Under the pieces are notes generated by a model. The model made no database searches. It was not told the DNA's origin and worked only from the letters and a program-made list of their open reading frames with translations. Source: Neorhizobium petrolearium (lineage in GTDB: Bacteria > Pseudomonadota > Alphaproteobacteria > Rhizobiales > Rhizobiaceae). From it: DNA of 64,000 nucleotides. A program made the translations under genes and the position numbers. The stretch lies in the NCBI RefSeq assembly GCF_017873175.1, contig NZ_JAGGJW010000001.1, forward strand, positions 732,488-796,487, read 5' to 3'. The first letter of the stretch is position 1. Each line of letters begins with the position of its first letter. Of this stretch, positions 18,523-27,106 are shown in pieces.

Positions 18523-19260
18523 TCAAATTCCGATACGTCCCACCGCCGGCACCTTGATGCCCGGCCTCGCCAAGTCGAGACCAGCAACCAGCCCCAGGAC
18601 ATGCACCTCCAGACCGCTGCGAACACCGGCCGAAAAGCCGATCAGCCCGCGCAGCGTAACGTGCAGATCGCGCCAGTCCTCGTCAAGATGCACGAATTCG
18701 TCGCCCGGAAGATAATCGCGGCCAACCGCATGCGGCGGCAGCACGGCATCGAGCTCCGGCACCGTGCGCAGTATGTAGGCCACGAAGGTATTGGAATTCG
18801 GCCCGGGCCAGATGGTGTAGCCGCCGGGCTCCGCATAAGGGTAGGCGGCGATCGCATCCTCGACTTTCGCAATGAGCTGTTCCGCTTTTGCACCGGTCAC
18901 CGAAGTCACCAGCTCGGGCGTGTTGGAATACCAGTAGGCGTCCGCCGGATAGCCGTTGCGGCGGATTGGTTTGCCCCATCCTACCTTGTCGTAGCGCGTA
19001 TAGGCGTTTGCGCCTTTTTCCTTGATGACGATCCAGGCATGGCTCGCGACGGCGCCCTTCAGCCCGCCGGTCATCGCCGAAAAGACGTAGATCGCAGCTT
19101 GTTCGCTCTGTTCCGCCTTCGGCAGAATCCCGGCGGAAGACCAGCGCGCCTCGCTCCATCGCGACGGTCGGTCCTTCATCGCCCACAGACCTGCCGAGGC
19201 GAATGTCGGCAGGAGGTAGATGATGAAAATGACCAGAAACAGCCGCTTAACGGATTTCAT
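18523..19260 (-). CDS. DUF3750-family protein
   Basis: 245 residues. One hydrophobic N-terminal helix (LFLVIFIIYLLPTFASAG) acts as anchor or signal; the rest would be periplasmic. Family features include SHAWIVIKEKGANAYTRYDKVGWG and YTIWPGPNSNTFVAYI, with a conserved His, Asn and Ser. The family is uncharacterised; the NSNTF and SHAW segments recall papain-like or NlpC-like hydrolases, a weak guess. Start at the ATG giving MKSVKRL; a longer frame has no support. Confidence 0.8.
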   Translation of the reverse strand: MKSVKRLFLVIFIIYLLPTFASAGLWAMKDRPSRWSEARWSSAGILPKAEQSEQAAIYVFSAMTGGLKGAVASHAWIVIKEKGANAYTRYDKVGWGKPIRRNGYPADAYWYSNTPELVTSVTGAKAEQLIAKVEDAIAAYPYAEPGGYTIWPGPNSNTFVAYILRTVPELDAVLPPHAVGRDYLPGDEFVHLDEDWRDLHVTLRGLIGFSAGVRSGLEVHVLGLVAGLDLARPGIKVPAVGRIGI

Positions 19261-19358
19261 GCAAGGTTCCCTCGTGAAGATAGCGCCAGACTTGTTTACG
19301 AGCCTGTGGTATGCGCTTCGCATAGGCATCAATGAAAACAGCAATTTCAGGACCGACC

Positions 19359-20366
19359 ATGCAAAACCCCGTTACCGTGGAAGTTACCAGAGGCAGGCTG
19401 GTCGAAAGCCGCCATCGCGGCATGGGGGTGGTCGTCGACGGAGACGGCAAGGTTGTCTTCTCCTTCGGCGAGGCCGAAGCCGCCGTCTTCCCGCGCTCGG
19501 CCTGCAAGGCCATGCAGGCGCTGCCGCTCGTCGAAAGCGGTGCGGCTGATGCCTACGGTTTCGGCAATGTGGAACTGGCGCTTGCCTGCTCCTCCCATTC
19601 CGGTGAGGACGCGCATGTGGCGACGGCCGCCGCCATGCTGGCGAAAGCCGGTCGTGATGACGACGCGCTCGAATGTGGTGCGCACTGGTCTTCTGATCAG
19701 GCGACCCTCATCCACCAGGCCCGCACGATCGAAAAGCCGACCGCGCTCCACAACAACTGCTCCGGAAAACACTCCGGCTTCGTCTGTACCTGTGTCCATG
19801 CGGGGCTGGAGGTGAAGGGCTATGTCGAATACGACCATCCGCTGCAGGCCGAAATCCGGGGTACGATGGAAGCGCTGACCGGCGCGATCCTCGGTCATCA
19901 GAATTGCGGCACGGACGGCTGCTCGATTCCCAGCTATGCGGTGCCGCTCAAGGGGCTGGCCCACGGCTTTGCAAAAATGGTGACGGGAAGCTCGCTCTCG
20001 CCGGAGCGCGCCAGGGCGGCGCGCCGGCTGATGGAGGCGTGCATGGCGGAGCCCTTCTATGTCGCCGGCAGCAACCGCGCATGCACGAAGCTGATGGAAG
20101 TCGCGCCGGGCAAGATCTTCGCCAAGACCGGCGCCGAGGGCGTCTTTGTCGCGGCCCTGCCGGATCAGGGGCTTGCGATTGCGGTGAAATGCGAGGACGG
20201 CACGACGCGCGCCGCGGAAGCGATGATCTTCGCACTGATCTCTCGCTATTTCGAAAAGGGCGGCGAGGTGCAGGCGAAGCTGCTGGCCATGGCCAACAAG
20301 TCCATGAGGAACTGGAACGGCATCCATGTCGGCGACGTCCGCGTCACCGATGCGCTGTTTGCGTGA
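19359..20366 (+). CDS. L-asparaginase, Rhizobium etli type (class 3, asparaginase II)
   Basis: 335 residues. Hydrolyses asparagine to aspartate and ammonia. It belongs to the beta-lactamase-like family of R. etli AnsA/ReAV rather than E. coli asparaginases. The active-site pieces are visible: Ser47-x-x-Lys50 in RSACK, SSHSGE near 78-83, the zinc ligands Cys134 and Lys137 in HNNCSGKHSG, and Cys188 in QNCGTDGC. Start at the ATG behind CAGGA; an ATG nine codons earlier is in frame. Divergent from the DUF3750 gene. Confidence 0.9.
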   Translation: MQNPVTVEVTRGRLVESRHRGMGVVVDGDGKVVFSFGEAEAAVFPRSACKAMQALPLVESGAADAYGFGNVELALACSSHSGEDAHVATAAAMLAKAGRDDDALECGAHWSSDQATLIHQARTIEKPTALHNNCSGKHSGFVCTCVHAGLEVKGYVEYDHPLQAEIRGTMEALTGAILGHQNCGTDGCSIPSYAVPLKGLAHGFAKMVTGSSLSPERARAARRLMEACMAEPFYVAGSNRACTKLMEVAPGKIFAKTGAEGVFVAALPDQGLAIAVKCEDGTTRAAEAMIFALISRYFEKGGEVQAKLLAMANKSMRNWNGIHVGDVRVTDALFA

Positions 20367-20713
20367 GGCCTTCCTTCCGGCGGCGTGCCAACCTCTCCTC
20401 CGTCATCCTCGGTCTTGTGCCGAGGATCTGCAACGGCTTGATGTTTTGAGGTGGCTTATCCCGTTAGCTCCGGGATCCCAAGATATGGCGCATCTTTTGG
20501 CTGTATGAATCGCGGAATCTGAACGGGGATTTCACCCTATCTGAGTCACGGGGAGGTGCCGAGAGGGGGGGTGATGTGGCTGGATCGGCCCGGCATTAGG
20601 GTACCAAAGGCCACCACTTACACATTTGCCCACCATGAAGCAGACTTCGGCACCATCCTACAACCTTGCTCCGCCGTGCACGTGCAACAGGACCCATCGC
20701 GAGGGCGACGGAA
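20367..20713. other. Gene-free stretch with a palindromic repeat
   Basis: 347 bases between the asparaginase and the convergent acetyltransferase. The left third holds a repeat-like palindrome (20401-20440). The rest has short frames without ribosome-binding sites or recognisable residues. Confidence 0.5.
20401..20440. repeat. Short palindromic element, ATCCTCGG...CCGAGGAT
   Basis: Eight-bp perfect arms ATCCTCGG and CCGAGGAT around TCTTGTG, followed by CTGCAACGGC. This matches the general form of a small palindromic element found many times in rhizobial and Brucella genomes (GTCATCCTCGGxCTTG...). Only one copy is present in this window. Confidence 0.55.
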
Positions 20714-21232
20714 CTACCCCACCAGAGGGGCTTCCATGAAGATGAGATGGTTGCGCAGTTCAGGGGGTGCTTTGTAGTAGGGTGCGATCTCCTGGAATCC
20801 GAGAGAGCGGTAGAGGCTTAGCGCCTCATCATGGTTGCGGCCGGTATCCAGCCGCATGGTGGTATAGCCCCGCTCTGCAGCCACGCCCACGATGGTCTCG
20901 GCGAGACGGCGGCCCAGCCCTAAGCCTCGGCCCTCGGGACTGATGAACATGCGCTTCATCTCGCATGTGTGTTCGTCGATCCGCTGCATCATCACACAGC
21001 CGACCACCTTTCCGTTCAGGCGGGCAACAAGAATCTCCCCATCTGGAGGCGAGTGTATTCTCGGTAGGCTGTCCAGGAGTGCGGCCCATTCTTCTGGCGT
21101 GTAGTATCGGTCGACGAACCAGGCGTTTTCGCCATAACGCGATCGGCACCAGTCGATGAAGCCGTTGCACAAGGTTCGAATGGCAGGGAAGTCGTTAGGT
21201 CCGGCCGTGCCGATCTCCGCGTTCTGTTCCAT
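20714..21232 (-). CDS. GNAT-family N-acetyltransferase
   Basis: 172 residues. The acetyl-CoA loop of motif A is seen in KRMFISPEGRGLGLGRRLAETIV (shown in two parts: FISPEGRGLGLG near 96-107, then RRL), and motif B in DEALSLYRSLGFQEI. Substrate unknown. Cytoplasmic. Isolated gene; convergent with the asparaginase. Both flanks are long gene-poor stretches, which hints at insertion of this gene as a unit. Confidence 0.85.
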   Translation of the reverse strand: MEQNAEIGTAGPNDFPAIRTLCNGFIDWCRSRYGENAWFVDRYYTPEEWAALLDSLPRIHSPPDGEILVARLNGKVVGCVMMQRIDEHTCEMKRMFISPEGRGLGLGRRLAETIVGVAAERGYTTMRLDTGRNHDEALSLYRSLGFQEIAPYYKAPPELRNHLIFMEAPLVG

Positions 21233-21550
21233 CTTTGCGCTCCACTCACGAATTCTGCATCGGCAAGCAGGCGCTCCGTCCCGAGTTCCATGGACGCCGA
21301 AAGGGAGGCCGCGGTCGAGCCGGGCTCAAACAATCGTCCGCTCTAGCGAACTTCGTGGTTTCTGCCCAAGCTGTACCCAACTATAGTCGAAAAAGGTCTC
21401 GTTGACTATTTGCCAGCGCCCAGCGCGGCGAATGCCGCATAAGCCTTGCGTTCGCTCAGTGCGTGGCGAAGACGAAAGCCGACCGTGATCTGGCCAAGGA
21501 TGACGCAGGACAATATAGCGGTCTTCTCAGTCTCGCGTGAACACTGACCG
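21233..21550. other. Gene-free stretch between the acetyltransferase and DeoR genes
   Basis: 318 bases. The minus strand near 21411-21515 has a 35-codon frame from TTG (SCVILGQITVGFRLRHAL...) that looks protein-like, but it lacks a convincing ribosome-binding site. No hairpin terminator or repeat stands out. Confidence 0.45.
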
Positions 21551-22306
21551 CTACACCTCCATCACATCCAATCGCGCCGCCCGGTAGGGTGCCAGCCGTG
21601 CCTCGTCAGCGCCGCTCTGCATGATGATGCCCGAAAGCGCCGAGACCGGCATGATCACATGCGGCGAGACGGCGTCCAACTTGTCCACCGTCAGCAGCGT
21701 GATCGTCTCGGCCGAGCAAACGGAAATATGCCGCTTGATTGCGGCTTCCTCGAAATCGCCGGTGGAGAGCCCGCGGACGGGATGCGCCGCCGTCACGCCC
21801 AAGAAGAAGATGTCCGGACGCATGTTCGCGATCTGGCTCATCGCCGCTGCTCCCGTTGCCACCATCGAATGTTTGTAGAGCCGGCCGCCGATCAGGATCA
21901 CCTCGGCGGTCGGATGATGCTCCAGTTCCGCAGCGATCGTCGGGCTGTGGGTGGCGACCGTGAAGGCGAAATCGCGCGGCAGCGCCCGGGCGATTTCAGC
22001 CGTCGACGTGCCGCCATCGAGAAAGATCATCTGACCCGGCTTGATCATGGCGGCAGCCGCTGCGCCGAGCTTCCTCTTCACCTCTGATGAAATTGCCCGC
22101 CGCGCGGTAAAATCCGGCAGGTCCGGCGTCACGGGCATGGCCCCACCGTGTACGCGCCTGAGCAGGCCTTCCGCCGCCATCTCCCGCAGATCCCGCCGGA
22201 TCGTGTCCTCCGACAGCGAAAACTCTTCTGCCGCCCGTTTGGCGACGACCTGACCCTCCCGACGCAGCATGTCGAGAATGAGGTTCTTGCGTTGGCTCGT
22301 CAGCAT
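21551..22306 (-). CDS. DeoR-family transcriptional regulator
   Basis: 251 residues. N-terminal winged helix (SQRKNLILDMLRREGQVV; SLSEDTIRRDLREMAAEGLLRRVHGG, residues about 1-57) and a DeoR C-terminal sugar-phosphate sensor domain with MIFLDGGTSTAEIAR and IGGRLYKHSM. Such repressors usually answer to a phosphorylated sugar. Divergent from the DUF4406 gene 128 bases away, which it may control. An ATG nine codons further upstream is in frame; the shorter form was chosen because it matches the family N-terminus. Confidence 0.88.
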   Translation of the reverse strand: MLTSQRKNLILDMLRREGQVVAKRAAEEFSLSEDTIRRDLREMAAEGLLRRVHGGAMPVTPDLPDFTARRAISSEVKRKLGAAAAAMIKPGQMIFLDGGTSTAEIARALPRDFAFTVATHSPTIAAELEHHPTAEVILIGGRLYKHSMVATGAAAMSQIANMRPDIFFLGVTAAHPVRGLSTGDFEEAAIKRHISVCSAETITLLTVDKLDAVSPHVIMPVSALSGIIMQSGADEARLAPYRAARLDVMEV

Positions 22307-22434
22307 GGTTCTTGACTCTGCACGAAATTCCATGAATAAACGCGAACATGCCTGAAATCGTGCTGTATGTAAAGTATTTCTGGCAAATTCGTGCAGTTCC
22401 GCGATGCATGCGGATACGTTCTGGAGAAACGAAC

Positions 22435-22791
22435 ATGTTGATCTTGATTGCCGGTCCCTATCGTTCCGGTACGGGTGACGACCCCAACAGGATGGCGGAG
22501 AACCTGAGACGGCTGGAGGCCCCCTCCTACGCGCTGTTCAGCGCAGGTCACGTGCCGATGATCGGTGAATGGGTGGCTCTGCCGGTATGGCGCGCGGCGG
22601 GTGGCAAGGAGATAGGAGACGATCTCTACGAGGAGATTTTCCATCCCGCCGCCGGACGCCTGCTGCAGCTTTGCGATGGTGTGCTTCGCCTGTCGGGCGA
22701 ATCCAGGGGCGCCGACAATGATGTCCGCTTGGCCACCGAACGCGGCATTCCGGTCTGGTATCGATTGGAAGATGTTCCAGGCGTCGTTTGA
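22435..22791 (+). CDS. DUF4406-like protein, nucleoside 2-deoxyribosyltransferase fold
   Basis: 118 residues. The N-terminal strand and loop ILIAGPYRSGTGDDP, then RRLEAPSYALFSAGHVPMIGE, and the C-terminal SGADN-type segment (ESRGADNDVRLATERGIPV) match small Rossmann-like proteins related to nucleoside deoxyribosyltransferases. Reaction unknown. Ribosome-binding site GGAG nine bases before the ATG. Divergent from a DeoR regulator, consistent with a role in nucleoside or sugar salvage, which is inference. Confidence 0.7.
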   Translation: MLILIAGPYRSGTGDDPNRMAENLRRLEAPSYALFSAGHVPMIGEWVALPVWRAAGGKEIGDDLYEEIFHPAAGRLLQLCDGVLRLSGESRGADNDVRLATERGIPVWYRLEDVPGVV

Positions 22792-22847
22792 GGCTTCCTG
22801 AGAAATGAGCCTGTGCTACAACGGCATCCTCAAACCGGAGGATGTTC

Positions 22848-23471
22848 ATGTATACGCTCTATTTCGCGCCCGGCACCTGTGCGCTCGCCAGCCATATCGC
22901 GCTTGCCGATTCCGGCCTGCCCTATGAGGTGAAGCGGCTGAATTTCGCAGAAGGCGAGCAGCGTTCCGAAGCCTATTTGAAGATCAACCCGAAGGGTCGC
23001 GTGCCGGCTCTGGTGACGGACAAGGGCGCGCTGAGCGAGACGGTCGCGATCCTTGCCTTCATCGCGCAGGCCGCGCCGCTGGCGAAGCTGGCCCCGCTCG
23101 ACGATCCGTTCCTGTTTGCCAAGATGCAGGCGTTCAACGCCTATCTCTCCTCGACCGTGCATGTGGCGCATGCGCATGGTCGCCGCGGCACAAGATGGGC
23201 CGACGAGCCGTCCTCCCATGCGGACATGCTGCGCAAGGTGCCGCAGACCATGGGCGAATGTTTCCGCCTGATCGAGGACGATTTTCTTGCAGGCCCCTAT
23301 GTCCTCGGCGAGCAGTATTCCGTCGCCGATCCCTATCTCTTCACCATCGCCGGCTGGCTGGAAGGGGATAGGGTCGATATCGCCGCATTTCCGCGCGTCC
23401 AGGCCCATTACGAACGGATGAAGGCGCGGCCCGCGGTCCAGAAGGCGCTTGCTGAGGAAAAGGCAGCCTGA
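22848..23471 (+). CDS. Glutathione S-transferase family protein
   Basis: 207 residues. Thioredoxin-like N-terminal domain (YTLYFAPGTCALASHIAL, residues 2-19, then INPKGRVPALV and LSETVAI) and a helical C-terminal domain with SVADPYLFTIAGWL. The TCALAS segment resembles beta-class bacterial GSTs, in which a cysteine near residue 10 contacts glutathione. GGAGG is six bases before the ATG used; another ATG two codons earlier is too close. Detoxification role, substrate unknown. Confidence 0.9.
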   Translation: MYTLYFAPGTCALASHIALADSGLPYEVKRLNFAEGEQRSEAYLKINPKGRVPALVTDKGALSETVAILAFIAQAAPLAKLAPLDDPFLFAKMQAFNAYLSSTVHVAHAHGRRGTRWADEPSSHADMLRKVPQTMGECFRLIEDDFLAGPYVLGEQYSVADPYLFTIAGWLEGDRVDIAAFPRVQAHYERMKARPAVQKALAEEKAA

Positions 23472-23475
23472 TCCG

Positions 23476-23673
23476 TCAGGCGCATTTCGCCAGCGTCATC
23501 TTTTCCAGGCGTGCTTTATCATAAATGCCCGGAAAGGGCAGGTCGGCGAGTTGCCCGAGGTTCATGGAGCGAATGTCCGGATCATCGAACGGATCGTCGG
23601 ACTGTTTCTCCATGGAGTCCCCGGCTGATTTCAGCCAGGTTTTCGGGTTCAAGAAAATCTTGAGCGATGCCAT
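23476..23673 (-). CDS. Small conserved hypothetical protein
   Basis: 65 residues, ATG behind AAGGTG. The sequence has a basic start (MASLKIFLNPKTWLKSAGDS), then an acidic stretch DDPFDDPDIRSM and a repeat of short hydrophobic turns. I do not know a function. It converges with the GST gene four bases away and is divergent from the LysR gene, so it might be a LysR target. A good ribosome-binding site and coding-like third bases support it as real. Confidence 0.6.
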   Translation of the reverse strand: MASLKIFLNPKTWLKSAGDSMEKQSDDPFDDPDIRSMNLGQLADLPFPGIYDKARLEKMTLAKCA

Positions 23674-23775
23674 GCGTGTCACCTTGCAAATTTGTTATCA
23701 TTTGCAGGAGGAATATCGGCGCTTCCGTGTTGGTTTTCAATTGAGTTCTTGAAAGGTAGCCTTTAGAAAATCTAT

Positions 23776-24666
23776 ATGAAAAACCTCAACCTCGTGCATT
23801 TGAACGGATTGCGGGCGCTGGAAGCAGTCGGCCGTCTGGGGTCGCTGCAGGCGGCGGCGGAAGAGCTTGGCGTCTCGGTTGGTGCTGTCAGCCAGCAGGT
23901 CATCAAGGCGGAGGCGCAGCTCGGCCGGCCGGTCTTTCATCGTTTGCCCAAGGGAATGGTTCCGGCCGACGCGGCGCGGCCCATGCTGGCGCGACTGAAG
24001 GAAGGCTTCCACTCGCTGTCGGAGGCCGTTGGCCTCGGGCAGCGGCGGGACGACACGTTGCTCACAATTTCCGTCGCGCCGGTCTTCGCGGCCCGTTTTC
24101 TCGTCCATCGGCTGGATCGGTTTTCGGCGCTCCATCCGGAGATCCGGCTGAGGATCGATGCCACCACGGCCATGGCGGATTTCGTCACCGATGGTGTCGA
24201 TCTCGGTATCCGCGTCGGCACGGGCAAATGGCCGGGTGTCGATGCCGAGCTTCTGCTGCCGCAGCTCATCTTTCCGGTCTGCGCGCCGGCTCTTGCGGAA
24301 AAGCTGAAGGAGCCTGCCGATATCCTCAAACTGCCGGCCATCATTGACGGCCGGGCAATGTTCTCCTGGGACGTCTGGCTCAACGCGGCGGGCGTCGCGC
24401 CCGGGCCTTTGAACGTCCGCCACGTCTTCAACGAGGCCTCGCTCTGCCTTGATGCGACGATCGCGGGCGAGGGGGTGATGCTCGCGTGGCAGACTTTGGC
24501 GGCCTACGCGCTGGAGCACGGCAAGCTCGTCGAACCCTTTTCCGTCCGTGCGGCAACCGGCTTCGGACACTATTTCGTCACCCGGGCCGGATCCCGCCGG
24601 CCACCCAAGGTCAGGGCCTTCCACACATGGCTGAAAGCGGAACTGGCCGAGCTGGAAGAGCCCTGA
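23776..24666 (+). CDS. LysR-family transcriptional regulator, GcvA-like
   Basis: 296 residues. Helix-turn-helix at about 8-60 (LNGLRALEAVGRLGSLQAAA; GVSVGAVSQQVIKAEAQLGR) and a type 2 periplasmic-binding effector domain thereafter. The LNGLRALEAVGR start and GAVSQQV are the GcvA/AmpR subfamily pattern. Its neighbours are two GST genes and a 65-residue protein, any of which could be targets. Effector unknown. Confidence 0.9.
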   Translation: MKNLNLVHLNGLRALEAVGRLGSLQAAAEELGVSVGAVSQQVIKAEAQLGRPVFHRLPKGMVPADAARPMLARLKEGFHSLSEAVGLGQRRDDTLLTISVAPVFAARFLVHRLDRFSALHPEIRLRIDATTAMADFVTDGVDLGIRVGTGKWPGVDAELLLPQLIFPVCAPALAEKLKEPADILKLPAIIDGRAMFSWDVWLNAAGVAPGPLNVRHVFNEASLCLDATIAGEGVMLAWQTLAAYALEHGKLVEPFSVRAATGFGHYFVTRAGSRRPPKVRAFHTWLKAELAELEEP

Positions 24667-24679
24667 CGGCAGGGAAAAA

Positions 24680-25339
24680 TTAGGCCGGTTCGGCCAGACG
24701 CTTGTCCCACATGGCCTTGAAGCCGGGACGGGCCTGACAAGATTCGAGCCACGCCTTCAGCGCCGGGCGGCTGTCGAAAAGGCTCGCATGGCCCTGTGCA
24801 TAGCGCACGATTTCCGCGACATTGATGTCCGCCGCGGTGAACCGGCCGTCGATCATGTGGCTGTTCCTCGAAAGATGCTTTTCGAGCACGTCGAAAGGGC
24901 GTTTCAGCAGGCGAGCCGAGACGTCGATGTCGGTCTTGCCCTCTTCCGTATCCTGCTTGCCGCCGGCGATCGTTGAGGAAATCTTGAGTGCCGGCGTCTC
25001 GATGCTGGTGGCAGCGAACAGCGACCACTGCACCATCAGAGCCTCTTCGTTGATATCCTTGGGGCCGAGTTCACCGCCGTATTTGCGGGCGAGGTAGAGC
25101 GTGATCGCCAAAGATTCATGCAGCACGAAGCCGCCATCATCCATTGAGGGGATCGAGCCCATCGGGTTTATCGCCAGGAATTCCGGCGACAGCGTGTTGA
25201 CCCGCGCGCCGGGTGCCATCGGCTCCGACACCCGGTAGCCCTGGATGATCGGCACATGCTCGAACGGAATGCCGAGTTCCTCGACGAGCCAGAGCGGGCG
25301 GGTCGCCCGCGAGCGATAGACACCATAGATTTTCAGCAT
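24680..25339 (-). CDS. Glutathione S-transferase family protein
   Basis: 219 residues. N-terminal thioredoxin-like domain opening MLKIYGVYRSRATRPLWLVE, where the Ser/Arg segment takes the place of the catalytic loop, then NPMGSIPSMDD and LHESLAITLYLARKYG. C-terminal helical domain with FTAADINVAEIVRYAQGH. Ribosome-binding site AGGAGA eight bases ahead. Convergent with the LysR gene. A second GST about 1.8 kb away suggests a local detoxification group. Confidence 0.9.
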   Translation of the reverse strand: MLKIYGVYRSRATRPLWLVEELGIPFEHVPIIQGYRVSEPMAPGARVNTLSPEFLAINPMGSIPSMDDGGFVLHESLAITLYLARKYGGELGPKDINEEALMVQWSLFAATSIETPALKISSTIAGGKQDTEEGKTDIDVSARLLKRPFDVLEKHLSRNSHMIDGRFTAADINVAEIVRYAQGHASLFDSRPALKAWLESCQARPGFKAMWDKRLAEPA

Positions 25340-25496
25340 TCTACATTTCTCCTGGGCGTGCAGCCTGAAAGTCATAACCGGTTTCGGGATGAAGGCATGC
25401 GAATGGATGTCGGCGGCAAGCTACGGGCATGCGCGGAAAAACGGAAGATCAATCCGCGTTGGACGACGATGAAAGTTTTCAATGAATCTGTTCGCC

Positions 25497-26876
25497 CTAA
25501 ACGATCCGGTTGTTCTCGATCGTCAGATGCGCAAGCCCCCGGCCCTGGTTGCCGCCGCGGCCAAGCTCGGTAGTGGAGGGCGCTTTCCAGCGGTAGCCGA
25601 TCACCGCGCCGTCCTGCACCGCTTCGAAGAGGTTCCCTGAAATCATCGCGTCGCCCGCGCCCTCGACCACGGTCACGGCGCAGCCCACTTTCGCCTGCCG
25701 CACGATGTTTCCGGTCGCCAGCACATTGCGCAGATAGGGACCGAAGCCGAGCGCCATGCCCCAGAGCGGCACGTTCTCGATCACATTGCCGGTGACTGCG
25801 GTATCCGCTTCGACGCTGATGCCGACGCCGAAAATCGCCTCGTCCAGCGCGTAGGGCCCTACGGGTTTCAGATTGCGGACGATGTTGCTCGCGACGGTCG
25901 CAAGCCGCCCGCCTTCGTTGAAATTGACGACCGAAATGCCGTTCGCCGCGCCGTCGATGAGATTGCCGGAAACTATCGCGCCTTCGAAGGCGAACTCCGC
26001 ATAGATCGCGGTTTCACCCGACGCGAAACATTGATTGTTGGCGATCTGTGCGTTCGAGGCGCTGTTGGCGCGGATCGCCGAAAAGGCCGATTGCGAGATG
26101 TGGTTGCTGGTCACCATCACGTTGTCGGCGCGGAAGAGATTGATCGCATTGCCGTACTGGCCGGTTCCGCCATTCGTCGCGCCGGTCCCGAGGATGCGGT
26201 TGCCGGAGACGATCGTGCCGTCGATACCCTTCGTCCAGCGATGGACGAGGATACCGCCGTTGCCGCAGTCGACGATCGTGTTGCCGGTCACGGAAAGTCC
26301 CGTGCTTTCCACGGCCAGGAGTCCGTATTCGCCGGCCTCCGAAATCCGGCTTCGTTCGACCCTTCCGCCACACCGTTCGAGCTGGACGGCCGTCTTTCCC
26401 GCACCGGTGATCTCGCAATTGTCGATCATCACCTCGCCGACACCGCGCAAGTGGACGAGCGCGGGGCTCTGGTCGTCGAGCCGGCGGCTGGCGCCGTCGA
26501 TGACGATATTGGTAAGCTCGATGCGACGCACGCCATCGGCTTTCAGGAGGTATCCGTCACCGGAATAGACGAGGCGTGAGGCACCGGGCACGCCGGTGAT
26601 CCGCGTGCCCTCGGGCAGGTCGAGGTTGGAGACCTGGTAATCGCCGGGTGGCAGGAAGACAGGCATGTTCCGGCGCGCAGCCTTGGTGATGATCTCGCCG
26701 AGTTTGCGGCTTCCTTTCTCGCCGCCCTCGGACGTGACGCCATGTTCCCGGGCATCGATCGACCCTCGCAGATCGGCCGTCGAAAACCCCTCCGGGGTCG
26801 CGAGCGCACGGAGCGGGCTCCCTCCGCAAGCGGCCGCGCTGGCGATCATCGTCAATACTGCCCGTCTCGAAATCAT
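25497..26876 (-). CDS. Tat-exported parallel beta-helix protein (TIGR03808 family)
   Basis: 459 residues. Twin-arginine signal at the start (MISRRAVLTMIASAAACGG). After a pectate-lyase-like entry (LPPGDYQVSNLDLPEGTRITG), there are many beta-helix coils marked by repeated Asn-x-Ile and GN-x-I units (VTGNTIVDCGNGG, VSGNRILGTG, ISGNLFEAV). The family is known in Rhizobiales as a twin-arginine repeat protein of unknown role; the fold suggests carbohydrate binding or cleavage at the cell envelope. Single gene. Confidence 0.85.
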   Translation of the reverse strand: MISRRAVLTMIASAAACGGSPLRALATPEGFSTADLRGSIDAREHGVTSEGGEKGSRKLGEIITKAARRNMPVFLPPGDYQVSNLDLPEGTRITGVPGASRLVYSGDGYLLKADGVRRIELTNIVIDGASRRLDDQSPALVHLRGVGEVMIDNCEITGAGKTAVQLERCGGRVERSRISEAGEYGLLAVESTGLSVTGNTIVDCGNGGILVHRWTKGIDGTIVSGNRILGTGATNGGTGQYGNAINLFRADNVMVTSNHISQSAFSAIRANSASNAQIANNQCFASGETAIYAEFAFEGAIVSGNLIDGAANGISVVNFNEGGRLATVASNIVRNLKPVGPYALDEAIFGVGISVEADTAVTGNVIENVPLWGMALGFGPYLRNVLATGNIVRQAKVGCAVTVVEGAGDAMISGNLFEAVQDGAVIGYRWKAPSTTELGRGGNQGRGLAHLTIENNRIV

Positions 26877-27106
26877 CCAACGCTATCCTTTGACATCAAC
26901 GAAGCATTTTCCATGCCAGCCCTTTGCATCATGGTTACGCGGATTAGTTTTGAGCGGGTGAGTAGAAAATGCTTCTATACATGCTCCACGCATGACAGAT
27001 TTCACAATCTTTTTAAGCAACGATAAGGAATTCTGCGTCATGCTATATGCAATGGGGCGGCGGGTTCTCGCGCATTTTTCGGATGAAAGTGGAAGGAGAG
27101 GTGGGG

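Noticed and set aside
21411..21515. 35-codon minus-strand frame (SCVILGQITVGFRLRHAL...) after the DeoR gene
   Set aside because: Protein-like in composition, but it has only a TTG start without a clear ribosome-binding site and no known family.
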